This document shows positions 15,996 through 25,016 of a stretch of 64,000 nucleotides of DNA, one piece after another. Below the pieces are notes generated by a model. It did not search any database. It was given only the letters and a program-made list of their open reading frames with translations, and was not told where the DNA came from. Within the stretch, counting starts at the first letter, position 1, and every line of letters begins with the position of its first letter. Position numbers and translations under genes: made by a program. Origin of the DNA: Ideonella dechloratans (GTDB lineage: Bacteria; Pseudomonadota; Gammaproteobacteria; Burkholderiales; Burkholderiaceae_C); contig NZ_CP088082.1 of assembly GCF_021049305.1 (NCBI RefSeq), positions 620,001 through 684,000 on the forward strand. Direction: 5' to 3'.

Positions 15996-16822
15996 ATGGA
16001 ACAACCCGACAACATCAAGACCGTGCTCGACGCTGGCGCGGCCGCCGTGCAGCCCATTACCAGCCACGGCGGCATCCCCTACGTGGCCGTGCCCGAGGGC
16101 TACAACATCCACGACCTGGAATCGCTGCTGCCGGCGCCCACCCGCAAGCGCGCCGACGTGACGACCACGGACACCGACAGCTTCATCTTCTACACGAAGA
16201 AGCACGGCAGCCTGGACAACGCCACGATCTACGCCGACATCGACGCCGAAGCCAGCCGCTTCCATCTGGTGGCGGTCATCAACGACCACGGTTCCGACAT
16301 CGACGCGCAGCAGTGGCGCGACCACCTCTGCCAGTTCTCGCCGAAGCAGGCCCTGGAATGGAAGCGTTGGCTGGGCAAGAACAAGACGAACTTCTCCCAG
16401 GCCGATTTCGCCACCTGGCTGGAAGACAACCTGCCCGACATCGCGGCCGTGCCCGGAATGCCCAGCGGCGCCGACATCCTCCAGATGGCCCTGGGCTTCG
16501 AGGCCAACGCCGAAAAGCGCCTGCGCAGCAAGATCAACCTGCAAAACGGCGGCGTGCAGTTTGAGTTCGTCGAGGACGAGGAAAGGACACCCGGACGAAG
16601 ATGCAGGTGTTCGAGCGTTTCACCCTGGGCCTGCCGGTGTTCGACGGCAGCAGCAACGCCTACCCGCTGGAAGCCCGCCTCAAGTACCGCGAGCGCGAGG
16701 GCAAGGTGACGTTCTGGTACGAACTCATCCGCCCCGACCGCGTGTTCAAGAGCGCCGTCACCGACGAGCTGACGCGCATCAAGGAAATCACCGGGTTCCC
16801 GGTCATTTCCGGCAAGCCGTAA
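15996..16822 (+). pseudogene. DUF2303 phage protein, frameshifted
   Basis: DUF2303 proteins are usually about 270 residues in one frame. Here the first 200 residues (MEQPDNIKTVLDAGAAAVQP ... GGVQFEFVEDEE) are in one frame and the expected C-terminal part (MQVFERFTLGLPVFDGSSNA ... GFPVISGKP) continues in another from 16601. The shift falls near 16581-16600 in GAAAGGACACCC, consistent with two extra bases or one lost base. Either the gene is broken, or two polypeptides are made, the second starting at 16601. The role of DUF2303 is unknown; it is a standard early phage gene. Confidence 0.8.
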
Positions 16823-16945
16823 GCCACGCCCTGGCCGGCCACACCGGCCAGGCAGGCAACGCGGCCGCATCACCACCCACGCGGCCGCGCCTTCGATGAA
16901 GGCAGCGTGCCGCGCTGCACATCAACATCGAAGGACTCCCCGACC

Positions 16946-17569
16946 ATGACGACCACCCCCGAGGCCGCCGGCCCAGCCGCCGGCGCATCCCAGCTCCTGA
17001 AGGGCATAGGCAAGATCGACGGCGACGGCTTCAAGGACACGACGCGCAAGGGCGAAGTGGTGTTCGTCTATGCCCAGCCGCTCCCCGAACCCTACGCGCC
17101 CGGCCAGTACCCCCGCGTCGGCAACACCGGCTACAGCGCCAGCACCCAGCAATACGACTTCGCGCCCGCCACCGTCGATGAGGCGCGCGAGCACATCGAG
17201 GCGCGCCTGGCCGCCGCAGCGGACGAGCTGGCCCGCGCGAAGAAGCTGACGAACGACCTGGGCAAGATCATCCACGACATGACCGTGGCCCAGCAGGCCG
17301 CGTGGATTGAATGGCAGCACGGCAAGGGAGCCGACGCGGCCATGACCTGGATTCACAACGGCCTGGCCGGCCCTGGCTTCATCCCCGACGAGGACGAACC
17401 CTACGGCAAGGAGGCGCAGGCATGGTACGACGCCAACCGCGCCGACCCGTTCCCGACCTGCTTCTGCGGCCGCCCCTCGAACAGCCTCTGGATGGGAAAG
17501 GGCTTCTGCTCCAGCGCGCACTACGAACAGCACCGCGCCGAGGTCGAGGCCCAGAAAAAGGAGGGCTGA
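16946..17569 (+). CDS. Unknown phage protein with C-terminal Cys cluster, 207 aa
   Basis: Starts at ATG 16946 after GAAGGACTCC. The N-terminus carries a beta-rich domain (KGEVVFVYAQPLPEPYAPGQ), the middle a helical segment (EHIEARLAAAADELARAKKL) and the C-terminus a possible zinc site (TCFCGRPSNSLWMGKGFCS, His at AHYEQH). The gap before it, 16823-16945, holds nothing recognisable. Confidence 0.7.
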   Translation: MTTTPEAAGPAAGASQLLKGIGKIDGDGFKDTTRKGEVVFVYAQPLPEPYAPGQYPRVGNTGYSASTQQYDFAPATVDEAREHIEARLAAAADELARAKKLTNDLGKIIHDMTVAQQAAWIEWQHGKGADAAMTWIHNGLAGPGFIPDEDEPYGKEAQAWYDANRADPFPTCFCGRPSNSLWMGKGFCSSAHYEQHRAEVEAQKKEG

Positions 17570-17571
17570 CG

Positions 17572-18594
17572 ATGGCCGAGAACACCAAGATCGAGTGGGC
17601 GCACCACACGTTCAATCCCTGATATGGCTGCCAGCGCGTCGGCCCCGGCTGCGACCATTGCTACGCCGAAGGCTGGGCCAAGCGCAGCGGCCTGGTGCAA
17701 TGGGGCGCAGGCGCTGACCGGCGCCGCAGCAGCGCGGCAGCATGGAAGAAGCCGCTGAAGTGGAACACCGAGGCCGAACGCCTGGGCATGCGCTACCGCG
17801 TGTTCTGCGCCTCGCTGGCCGACGTGTTCGACAACGCCGTACCGGCATCCTGGCGCGCCGACCTGTTCCAGCTCATCGAGCGCACGCCGCACCTGGATTG
17901 GCTTCTCGTCACCAAGCGCGTCGGCAATGTGGCCCCGATGATGCTGGAAGTCGCCAGGCAACTGTTCTGGCTCGACCACCTGGGCGCGCCGCATCTTCCC
18001 TCGAACATCTGGCTGGGCATCACCGTGGTGAACCAGCAGGAGGCCGACCGCGACATTCCCCGGCTACTGGCGCTGCCCGCGCGCGTGCGTTTCTTGAGCG
18101 TCGAGCCGCTGCTGGGGCCGGTCGATCTTCGGTTCCACATCTTCAGCGAGCCGACCGGCCACTTCCGCACCCACGCAGGGAAGCGGCAGATGGAGCTGCG
18201 CAAGCCGGCCGACGGCGGTCTGCACTGGGTCATCGTCGGCGGTGAAAGCGGCCACGGCGCGCGCCCGATGCACCCGAACTGGGCGCGCCGTCTGCGCGAC
18301 CAGTGCCTTTCATCCGATGTCGCCTTCCTGTTCAAACAGTGGGGAGAGTGGGCACCGCGCTCCGGCCTCCTGACTGGCGGCGGAACGGACTTCGTGGCGC
18401 TCGACCCGGAATGCAAACGCTGGCCGCACGTCACGCGCCTGGGCGAGCACGGGCTGGACACCCGAACCTGCGAAAACTGCACGCCGGACGCCGGCGAGGA
18501 CATCTACATGCAGCGCGTCGGCAAGCAGCAGGCGGGGCGAAGCCTGGATGGCCTGCTGCACGACGGCTACCCGGAGGCGGCCTATGGGCTATGA
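17572..18594 (+). pseudogene. DUF5131 (phage Gp37/Gp68) protein with in-frame TGA at a conserved Trp
   Basis: Reading from ATG 17572 gives MAENTKIEWAHHTFNP, then TGA at 17620-17622, then YGCQRVGPGCDHCYAE and 310 further residues to 18594. In the family this position is normally tryptophan (FNPW.GC), so a TGG to TGA change is the simplest explanation. The rest, including the CDHCY motif and GGESGHGARPMHPNWAR, is intact. Expression of full-length protein would need opal readthrough. The family is linked to radical-SAM-like folds, function unknown. Confidence 0.85.
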
Positions 18595-18817
18595 AAACCC
18601 GCTGCTGAAGCTGCCGGCGGGCCAGGCCCTACGCCGGCTGCCGAAGGATGACCGGGCGCGCATCGAGGCCGTGATGCGCGAGCTACGCGACCAAGCCAAC
18701 ACCGAAGCCGAAAACGCCTGGCGCCGCAGGAAGGGGCCGATGGCCGCGTACTGGCGCGCCGTCTCCACCTACGCACGGCACCTGGCCCACGCCCTGAGCA
18801 AGGAGCCATCCAAATGA
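18584..18817 (+). CDS. Small unknown phage protein, 77 aa
   Basis: Overlaps the end of the DUF5131 gene by 11 bases and the next gene by ATGA. The product is helical and basic (QALRRLPKDDRARIEAVMRELRDQA in part), with a conserved-looking KGPMAAYWRAVSTYARH segment. No function recognised. Confidence 0.7.
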   Translation: MGYENPLLKLPAGQALRRLPKDDRARIEAVMRELRDQANTEAENAWRRRKGPMAAYWRAVSTYARHLAHALSKEPSK

Positions 18818-19107
18818 ACCAACAACCCGCAACCCCAGCCGAGGTCGAGGCCCTGCTTTCGGAACGCGACCTGTCGGCGCTGAGGCGCCTCGCCGAATGC
18901 CTCGATGATGGAGAGGGCTTCGACGTGCCCAAGGAGCGCATGGCCCGGCTCTTGGAACTGGGCTTCGCCCGTCACAACGGATTCGGCCGCTACAGCATCA
19001 CAGCCATCGGCCAGTACCTGCTGGGAGCCTGGACGAAGGTTCCGCTTCAGACCCACGCCGATGTCGATGCCGCATACCGGGCCGAGATGGAGGCGCGCAA
19101 TGGCTAA
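18814..19107 (+). CDS. Unknown phage protein, 97 aa, winged-helix-like
   Basis: A 97-residue protein starting with ATGA overlap. The central part (RMARLLELGFARHNGFGRYS then ITAIGQYLLG) looks like a winged helix in which a helix is followed by a beta wing, as in small DNA-binding phage proteins. That is inference from pattern only. Confidence 0.65.
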   Translation: MNQQPATPAEVEALLSERDLSALRRLAECLDDGEGFDVPKERMARLLELGFARHNGFGRYSITAIGQYLLGAWTKVPLQTHADVDAAYRAEMEARNG

Positions 19108-19621
19108 AGCGTCGAAGCCTTCCCAGCAGCAGGTCGAGCTGCTGCACCACACCCTGGGCCTGAGCATCGACCGCCGCGAGTCGTACCGCAACTACTTCGT
19201 CGCCGGCCCCGGCCATCACGACATGCCCGACTTGGAGGCGCTGGAGGCCCTGGGCCTGATGACCCGCTCGCGCGCCCCGAAGTTCTGCGCCGATGGCGAC
19301 ATCGTGTTCCGCGCCACCGACGCCGGGCGCGCCGTGGCCCTCGACAGCCTTCCGCCGCCGCCGAAGCGCACCCGCTACGGCGAATGGCTGGACGCCGACT
19401 GCTGCGAATCGTTCGGGGAGTTCCTGTGCGGCAGCAGGCTTCCCACGCTCGACGCCCGCCGCCAGTACGAGGACGGCAAGGCCCGATGGCAATGGCGCAT
19501 GTACCGCCGCGACGGCTTCGGCTACCGCGAAATCGCCGGCGAATGGGCCGACACCAAGAAGGCAGCGAAGGCCAGCTACAAGGCCGCGCTCAAGGCGCAC
19601 CAACAGGAACAACGCGCATGA
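19100..19621 (+). CDS. Unknown phage protein, 173 aa
   Basis: Overlaps its neighbours by 8 and 4 bases. The N-terminus (VELLHHTLGLSIDRRESYRN, then GPGHHDMPDLEALEALGLM) suggests a winged-helix-like domain similar to that of the preceding gene; the C-terminus (FGYREIAGEWADTKKAAKAS) is helical and basic. No family recognised. Confidence 0.7.
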   Translation: MAKASKPSQQQVELLHHTLGLSIDRRESYRNYFVAGPGHHDMPDLEALEALGLMTRSRAPKFCADGDIVFRATDAGRAVALDSLPPPPKRTRYGEWLDADCCESFGEFLCGSRLPTLDARRQYEDGKARWQWRMYRRDGFGYREIAGEWADTKKAAKASYKAALKAHQQEQRA

Positions 19622-20148
19622 CACCCTCGAAGCTCAACTCCCTACTCCAGGGGCAAACGAACCTCGCCCGCAAGGTGTTCGAGGTCGTGCCCATCCGCGA
19701 AGCCTGGCCCGCCATTCAGATCAGGAACGCCCTGAAGGAGGTGGAGCGCAGCAACGCCGATCTTCGCGTGGTGCGCGGCTGCCTGGGTGCCCTGCGCGAA
19801 GCCGGCCTCGTGCGCGAGCCTGAAACGGGCACGTTCCAGCGCGCCGACATCCGAACCCCAACCCCTCGACCCAGAAAGGAAGCACCCATGCCCCAAGCAA
19901 TGCCCAGCCCCAGGCCCGCCCTGACCGTCACCGCCCCAACGCCCAAGACTGAGCAATCGCCCATCGAAATCCTGGGCGAACTGTCCGGCGAGGTCGTGGC
20001 CCTGGCCGACGAGTTCGGCGCGCGGCTCAAGAAGCTGGCCGCGAAGATCGAGGAAGCGGCGCTGACCATCGAACAGGAGCGCGAGGCCAACGTGGAGAAC
20101 CTGGGCAAGCTGCGGCAACTCCAGTCCATCCTGAAAAGCCTGTCGTAG
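19618..20148 (+). CDS. Unknown phage protein with C-terminal coiled coil, 176 aa
   Basis: N-terminal helical domain with a winged-helix look (LARKVFEVVPIREAWPAIQI, then VVRGCLGALREAGLVREPE), a proline-rich linker (about residues 78-112) and a C-terminal coiled coil (EEAALTIEQEREANVENLGK). Coupled to the preceding gene by ATGA. Probably a DNA-binding or scaffold protein; this is inferred. Confidence 0.65.
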   Translation: MTPSKLNSLLQGQTNLARKVFEVVPIREAWPAIQIRNALKEVERSNADLRVVRGCLGALREAGLVREPETGTFQRADIRTPTPRPRKEAPMPQAMPSPRPALTVTAPTPKTEQSPIEILGELSGEVVALADEFGARLKKLAAKIEEAALTIEQEREANVENLGKLRQLQSILKSLS

Positions 20149-20159
20149 GAGGGAGCCAT

Positions 20160-20417
20160 ATGAGCAACGCGATTAAGGATGAGATAGCCAGGCTGCGCGC
20201 GGAGAAGAAGCATTTCCTGAAATTGGCTGCCCAGGCGCGCGAAACCGCGCGCGACCTGAACGCCGCCCCCATCGGACGGAAAGACCCGATTGCCAGGTTG
20301 CGCGCCAAAGACCGGGAAGCGGAATACCGCGCCAGCGCGCGCCGATGCGACGAACGCATTGCCGAATGGAAGGCGCAACCGGGCATCACCTCGACCAAGG
20401 GAGCCAGGCATGGGTGA
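20160..20417 (+). CDS. Small helical phage protein, 85 aa
   Basis: Starts after GGAGGGAGCC. The whole protein is charged and helical (IKDEIARLRAEKKHFLKLAA), likely a coiled coil. Function unknown. Overlaps the next gene by 8 bases. Confidence 0.65.
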   Translation: MSNAIKDEIARLRAEKKHFLKLAAQARETARDLNAAPIGRKDPIARLRAKDREAEYRASARRCDERIAEWKAQPGITSTKGARHG

Positions 20418-20721
20418 CATGGGCGACTACTGGCGCGATGTGAAACCCGCGCTGAAGGAAGACAGCCAGCGCAAGCGCGCCGGCAACCGCGACGCCTCGG
20501 CCGGGAACCTGACGGCCGCCGGCATCCAATTCGAGTCCAAGAACGGCGGCGCGCACCTGGTCGTGTCGGCCGCCGGCCTGGTCGTCGATTTCTGGCCCGG
20601 CACTGGCCTGTGGGTCGTGCGCGGTACGAACGAGCGCCGGCGCGGCGTGCGCCACCTGATTAAACGACTCGGCGGACAGTGGCCGCCACAAGGAAAGACC
20701 GATGGAGAAATACACCCCTGA
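20410..20721 (+). CDS. Small unknown phage protein, 103 aa
   Basis: The product resembles a compact beta domain: ITAAGIQFESKNGGAHLVV-like strand set followed by VDFWPGTGLWVVRG and RRRGVRHLIKRLGG. Short phage proteins of this type are widespread and uncharacterised. Its 3' end overlaps the start of a membrane microprotein gene by 20 bases. Confidence 0.65.
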   Translation: MGDMGDYWRDVKPALKEDSQRKRAGNRDASAGNLTAAGIQFESKNGGAHLVVSAAGLVVDFWPGTGLWVVRGTNERRRGVRHLIKRLGGQWPPQGKTDGEIHP

Positions 20722-20881
20722 ACTGCTGATCGGCCTGATGGTGATGGTCAAGAACATCGTCCTGATCGTCGCCTGCGCCTGGACGACCACCAAGCTCTAC
20801 CAGATGAGCGGTTCGTGGCATTGCCTCTGGGCGCTGCTGATGCTGCTGGCGATGGGTTCCTACAAGTTCGTGCGCGACTGA
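20702..20881 (+). CDS. Two-span membrane microprotein, 59 aa
   Basis: An ATG at 20702, after AAGGAAAGACCG, opens a 59-codon frame ending at 20881. It encodes two hydrophobic segments (LMVMVKNIVLIVACAW and LWALLMLLAMGSY) separated by a short polar loop with KLYQMSGSWH. It fills the gap between two operon genes exactly, which supports it. Small membrane proteins in phage early operons can be exclusion or host-modulation factors; not proven. Confidence 0.7.
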   Translation: MEKYTPELLIGLMVMVKNIVLIVACAWTTTKLYQMSGSWHCLWALLMLLAMGSYKFVRD

Positions 20882-20912
20882 GCGCCATCACACCAACCTC
20901 AAGGAGAGAACC

Positions 20913-21275
20913 ATGCCCATTCTTCGATTCGAGGGCTACAGCGACGACACCTTCGGCGAAGTCGCCCACTTCAAGGACGACTACGACAACTGCGCCAGCG
21001 GAAAGCCGATTGAATACCTAGTGCTCGGCCCAGCCATCGACGGCCAGCCGCAGCTCGGCGTGGTCGTCACCGGCCAGCACTGCCCTGGAAACAGCGGTAG
21101 CTGGCTGATCGGCGTCGCCAACTACGACCCGGACGCCGAAGACCGCGATTTCCCGCGCTGGCCCATGCACATCGAGGCTCAGGACTACCGCAACGGCTTC
21201 CAGCCGGCCCTGGTCATCGACGCGCCCGAGGGCGTGACGCTGAAATGCCTGCAACGGGGTGGCGATGACGACTAG
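20913..21275 (+). CDS. Unknown phage protein, 120 aa
   Basis: Starts after AAGGAGAG with good spacing. The beta-rich product (MPILRFEGYSDDTFGEVAHF..., later VVTGQHCPGNSGSWLIGVAN) has no family I can name. Overlaps the next gene by 11 bases. Confidence 0.7.
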   Translation: MPILRFEGYSDDTFGEVAHFKDDYDNCASGKPIEYLVLGPAIDGQPQLGVVVTGQHCPGNSGSWLIGVANYDPDAEDRDFPRWPMHIEAQDYRNGFQPALVIDAPEGVTLKCLQRGGDDD

Positions 21276-21474
21276 CTGCCGGCCTGTCGCGGCCCCAGGC
21301 CCCACCGAACGGGCCGCGATACCCGGAGCAGACCTCGACCATGATGCGGTAGCAGTCCAGCCTTGCCTTTCGGCCGGCCTCGACCCGGCCACGACGGATG
21401 CACTGCTCTTCCGTCTGAAGCAGGAGCTGGCCGCGAGCTTCGGCGTGCCGGACGGCGGGAGGATGACCCGATGA
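21265..21474 (+). CDS. Small unknown phage protein, 69 aa
   Basis: Lies between two coupled genes, overlapping both. The C-terminal half (DALLFRLKQELAASFGVPDG) is helical. The first 40 residues have no recognisable structure. Supported mainly by its tight fit in the operon. Confidence 0.55.
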   Translation: MTTSCRPVAAPGPTERAAIPGADLDHDAVAVQPCLSAGLDPATTDALLFRLKQELAASFGVPDGGRMTR

Positions 21475-21704
21475 GCGAATACCAACCACTTTCATCCATC
21501 GCCGAACTGGCCTTCATCGACGATGGCGAATGCGTGGCCGGCTACCTCGCCGGCCTGCACGGCGAGCCGGAGCCTGGCAGCGACAAGAGCAAGTCCTACT
21601 GGCACGGCTGGCGCAACGGAATGATGGACACGGGGCGGCTTCCCCACGACGAGGCCGCCCGCAACCTGGCCGCCGAGGTCGTGCGCCGGCACCGCGCGCA
21701 CTGA
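21471..21704 (+). CDS. Small unknown phage protein, 77 aa
   Basis: ATGA-coupled to the preceding gene. The sequence contains [20 protein letters not shown] followed by [10 protein letters not shown], the GxxxG...S.W.GW.NG pattern of short phage proteins sometimes related to ribosome-modulation factor. Function not established. Confidence 0.65.
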   Translation: MSEYQPLSSIAELAFIDDGECVAGYLAGLHGEPEPGSDKSKSYWHGWRNGMMDTGRLPHDEAARNLAAEVVRRHRAH

Positions 21705-21738
21705 AGGCGACCACCTATACGAGAAAAGGAAAGACAGC

Positions 21739-22245
21739 ATGGCATCAGTGAACAAGGTCATTTTGGTGGGCAATCTCGGGCGCGACCCCGAGGTGCGCTA
21801 CACGCCGGACGGTAGCGCGATTTGCAACGTGTCCATCGCCACCACCTCCACCTGGAAGGACAAGGGCACCGGCGAACGGCGCGAAGACACCGAATGGCAC
21901 CGCGTCGTCTTCTACAACCGGCTGGCGGAAATCGCCGGCGAATACCTGCGCAAGGGGAAATCGGTCTATATCGAGGGCCGCCTGAAGACCCGCAAGTGGC
22001 AGGACAAGGAAACCGGGGCCGACCGCTACAGCACGGACATCATCGCCGACCAGATGCAGATGCTCGGCGGGCGCGATGGTGGCGACTATGACGACGGCGG
22101 AGCGCCGCCGCGCCAGCAGGGCGGAGGCCGTCAGCAGGCAGCCAGGCCGGCCGCGCGCAACGCGGCGCCTGCGCAGCGCCCCACCCAGTCGGCGCCGCCG
22201 ACAGGCAGCTTCGCCGACATGGACGACGACATCCCTTTTGATTGA
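21739..22245 (+). CDS. ssb: Single-stranded DNA-binding protein
   Basis: A 168-residue SSB with an OB fold ([56 protein letters not shown]), a glycine/glutamine-rich linker, and the acidic tip DMDDDIPFD that recruits partner proteins. It is a phage-encoded copy, adjacent to recombination genes, and probably works with the exonuclease and annealing protein. Preceded by GAAAAGGAAAG; followed by an intrinsic terminator. Confidence 0.96.
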   Translation: MASVNKVILVGNLGRDPEVRYTPDGSAICNVSIATTSTWKDKGTGERREDTEWHRVVFYNRLAEIAGEYLRKGKSVYIEGRLKTRKWQDKETGADRYSTDIIADQMQMLGGRDGGDYDDGGAPPRQQGGGRQQAARPAARNAAPAQRPTQSAPPTGSFADMDDDIPFD

Positions 22246-22314
22246 GCGGCGCACGACCGCTTCATCAACGTGCCGGCCCGCCACGCGGGCCTATCCCGTC
22301 AATTCCAACACCCC

Positions 22315-22343
22315 AGGGGCGCCACCGAGCGCCCCTTGTTTTT
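22315..22343 (+). terminator. Intrinsic terminator after ssb
   Basis: Eight-base stem AGGGGCGC / GCGCCCCT (22315-22322 and 22329-22336) with loop CACCGA, followed by TTGTTTTTG. Placed between ssb and the methyltransferase gene, so transcription of the latter would need readthrough or a separate promoter. Confidence 0.75.
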
Positions 22344-22358
22344 GAAGGAGCCGCCCAG

Positions 22359-24549
22359 ATGCAGCGCCCGCAACTCGCCTTGCCGTTCCCCGGCGAACTC
22401 ATCATCGACAACTTCGCCGGCGGCGGCGGAACCTCGACCGGGCTGGAAGCCGCGTTCGGGCGCCCCGTGGACATCGCCATCAACCACGACCCCGAGGCGC
22501 TTGCGATGCACGCGCTGAATCACCCCCATCGAAGTGACGGGGAACCGCCCGGTGGGCCTGGTATGGCTCAGTCCAGATTGCAAGCATTTCTCGAAGGCGA
22601 AGGGTGGCACGCCGGTTTCCAAGCACATCCGGGGACTGGCATGGGTGGGGATGCGCTGGGTGGCGCTCACTAAACCCAGGGTACTGATGTTGGAGAACGT
22701 CGAAGAATTCCAGACCTGGGGGCCTGTCATCGTCGGCGCCGACGGCAATCTCTACCCCGACCCTGCGAAGAAGGGCAAGACCTTCGAGAGCTTCGTCCGG
22801 CAACTCCGCCAGCATGGCTACAAGGTGGATTGGCGCGAGCTGCGCGCGTGCGACAACGGCGCACCGACTATCCGAAAGCGGCTGTTCCTGGTGGCACGCC
22901 GCGACGGCCTGCCGATCATCTGGCCGGAAGCGACGCACGGCGATCCTACCTCACGCGAGGTGCTGGCCGGGATGCTGGCTCCCTACAGAACGGCGGCCGA
23001 GTGCATCGACTTCGGGCTGCCCGCGACCAGCATCTTCGACCGACCGAAGCCGCTGGCGTCCAATACCCGCCGGCGCGTCGCCAAGGGCCTGTGGCGCCAT
23101 GTCCTGAGCAGCGCGCGCCCCTTCATCGTGACGAACACCAGTGGGCACACTGGCGCGGCTGCCGATCAACCCCTGCCGACCGTCACCACCGGCAATCACC
23201 ATATGCTGGGCCAGCCCGTGATGACGCCGTTTCTGGCCGGCGCCGGCGGCCCGTCGTACTCGGGCAAGCCCACGTCGGCCAACCAGCCGATGGGCACGCT
23301 GACCACGGAGAACCACCGCGCGGTCGTGATGCCCGCACTGGCGCCGTTCCTCACGGAGCACGCCAACGCGAGCAACCAGCGCACCATGCCGGCGGATGCG
23401 CCCCTGCGCACGGTATGCGCCCAGGTGAAAGGCGGTCATTTCAGCGTCGTGGCCCCGACCCTGGCCCCGCTGCGCGGCACCAGCGACGGCCACATGGGCG
23501 GGCACAGCGTCGAGCAACCGCTCTCCACCGTGGCCGCCGGCGGCACGCACCATGCGATGGTTGGCGCGCACCTCGTCACCATCGGCTACGGCGAGCGCGA
23601 GGGCCAGCAGCCGCGCGCGCAGGACATCGAGGCGCCGCTGGGCACCGTCGTGACGGCGAATAAGCACGCCCTGGTGGCCGCGCACCTGGCTCACCTCACG
23701 CACCACGGCGACCGGCCCGGCAGCACGCCGGCAGAGCCGCTGCCGACGGTGACGGGGGCGAACCGAGGTGAACAGGCCCTGGTCGTCGCCAACCTGATCG
23801 ACATGGGACACGGGGAATCGTGCAGCACCGGCGCGAAGCGGTGGAGCAGCGGCGTCCGCAGCCTGGAAACGCCGCTCAATTCAGTGACGGCCAGCAGCGT
23901 GCCCAGTGCGCTCGCATCGGCTTTCTTCGAGCAGGCGAACGGCGGCTTCTACGATGGCGACGGGCGGCCGGCCAGCGCACCCATTTCGACGATCACCGCC
24001 TCGGGTAGCAATCAGCGCCTGGTGACGGCCTACCTCGTCCAGTATTACAGCGAGGGCGGCCAAGATTCGGGGTGCGCCAAGCCCATGCCCACGGTGACGA
24101 CCAAGGCGCGCATGGGCCTGGTGCAGTCCGTCCAGGTGCCCGCCGAGGCGCTTTCCCCCGAACACCGGGAGAAGGCGCGCGCGTGCGCGGCCCTGCTGCA
24201 CGAACATCTGCCCGAGCTGTTCCCCGAAGCGGCCGATCTGGTGCTGATGAGCTACGGCGGCATCTGGTGGGTACTGGTGGACATCACGCTTCGGATGCTC
24301 AAGCCGCGCGAACTGTACCGCGCGCAGAGCTTCCCCGGCGACTACATCATCCACGAAATCCCCGACCCGAAGCTGCTGTTCAAGGACGGCGTGCAGGTGC
24401 CGGGCGACCCACGCCTGATTCCGCGCATCCCCCTCTCGATCACGGCCCAGGTTCGCATGTGCGGCAACTCCGTTTCGCCCGCGCAGGCCGAGGCCCTTGT
24501 CCGCGCCAACTTCCGCCACGAGGAAGCCTTCATGGAGCGGCGCGCCTGA
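22359..24549 (+). pseudogene. C5-cytosine DNA methyltransferase, frameshifted near the N-terminus
   Basis: Frame A from ATG 22359 gives motif I (IIDNFAGGGGTSTGLE) and reads to about HALNHPH (22528), after which it drifts to a stop at 22673. Frame B resumes the family sequence as PIEVTGNRPVGLVWLSPDC (motif IV, PC-type) at about 22525 and continues to 24549 with the ENV motif (LMLENVEEF), GAPTIRKRLFLVA (motif VIII) and CGNSVSPAQAEAL (motif X). Residues normally linking the two, around motif III, are missing, so a deletion of roughly 38 bases is likely. A GTG at 22534 could start a fragment lacking motif I. Nine tandem PxxTVT-type repeats fill the target-recognition part. Confidence 0.85.
23170..24110 (+). 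repeat. Nine degenerate repeats in the methyltransferase target-recognition region
   Basis: Units beginning PLPTVTTGNHH, PMGTLTTENHR, PLRTVCAQVKG, PLSTVAAGGTH, PLGTVVTANKH, PLPTVTGANRG, PLNSVTASSV, PISTITASGSN and PMPTVTTKARM recur about every 105-130 bases from 23170 to 24085. Each unit is about 38 residues and ends in a hydrophobic strand such as ALVVANLI. The array replaces a normal compact recognition domain. Confidence 0.8.
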
Positions 24550-24568
24550 TCGGAAATTCACCCCCGTC

Positions 24569-24600
24569 TGGCACCCATGTGCTTGCAATCATGGGTGCCA
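24569..24600. terminator. Perfect inverted repeat after the methyltransferase gene
   Basis: TGGCACCCATG (24569-24579) and CATGGGTGCCA (24590-24600) pair perfectly around a 10-base loop. No U-tract follows, so it may be a weak terminator or a protein-binding site next to the excisionase-like gene. A related TGGCATCC / GGGTGCCA pair recurs at about 24888-24913. Confidence 0.55.
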
Positions 24601-24627
24601 GCGCGTTTAAACCATAAGGACTTAGAG

Positions 24628-24879
24628 ATGATCGACCAACAAGAAATTCAGGGGGGCGCTGTAAGGAGAACCGCCGGCGTTTCCACAAGTGCAGGACTGC
24701 CGAGCGCGCTCACCTATCGCGTGAACGTCGCTGCGGCGAAGCTGGGCGTTTCGCGCTCCACCATCTACCGGATGATTAAGGACGGCGACCTTGAGCTGGT
24801 GAAGATTCGCAAGCGAGCCAGCGGCGTCACTGCCGAAAGCCTCCACACGGCGCTTGAGCAGAGAAAGGCCGCTCGCTGA
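24628..24879 (+). CDS. Excisionase/AlpA-like helix-turn-helix protein
   Basis: An 83-residue protein with a MerR/excisionase-type helix-turn-helix (YRVNVAAAKLGVSRSTIYRM, then IKDGDLELVKIRKRASGV, the beta wing). ATG 24628 follows AAGGACTTAGAG. Position at the end of the early operon, beside the element boundary, matches xis in lambdoid phages; it would direct excision with an integrase. No integrase gene is seen nearby. Confidence 0.7.
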   Translation: MIDQQEIQGGAVRRTAGVSTSAGLPSALTYRVNVAAAKLGVSRSTIYRMIKDGDLELVKIRKRASGVTAESLHTALEQRKAAR

Positions 24880-25016
24880 TACCATAGTGGCATCCGCGCA
24901 ACACGGGTGCCACACCCCCAGCGGCCCAAAAGTGGGTAGCTAGATGGGTAGCCAGAGCGAAAAATCAGGCAAAACACCCGCGCAAGTGCCTGAATTTAAA
25001 AGAAATCGCTTATACC
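24880..25016. other. Probable right boundary (attachment-end) of the prophage
   Basis: After the excisionase-like gene come an imperfect inverted repeat (TGGCATCC ... GGGTGCCA) and paired GTGGGTAGC / ATGGGTAGCC repeats at about 24933-24953, which look like recombinase arm sites. By 25017 the sequence is clearly chromosomal. A short frame from ATG 24944 (MGSQSEKSGKTPAQVPEFKR...) could be the beginning of a truncated integrase. The exact core site cannot be fixed without the left end. Confidence 0.5.
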
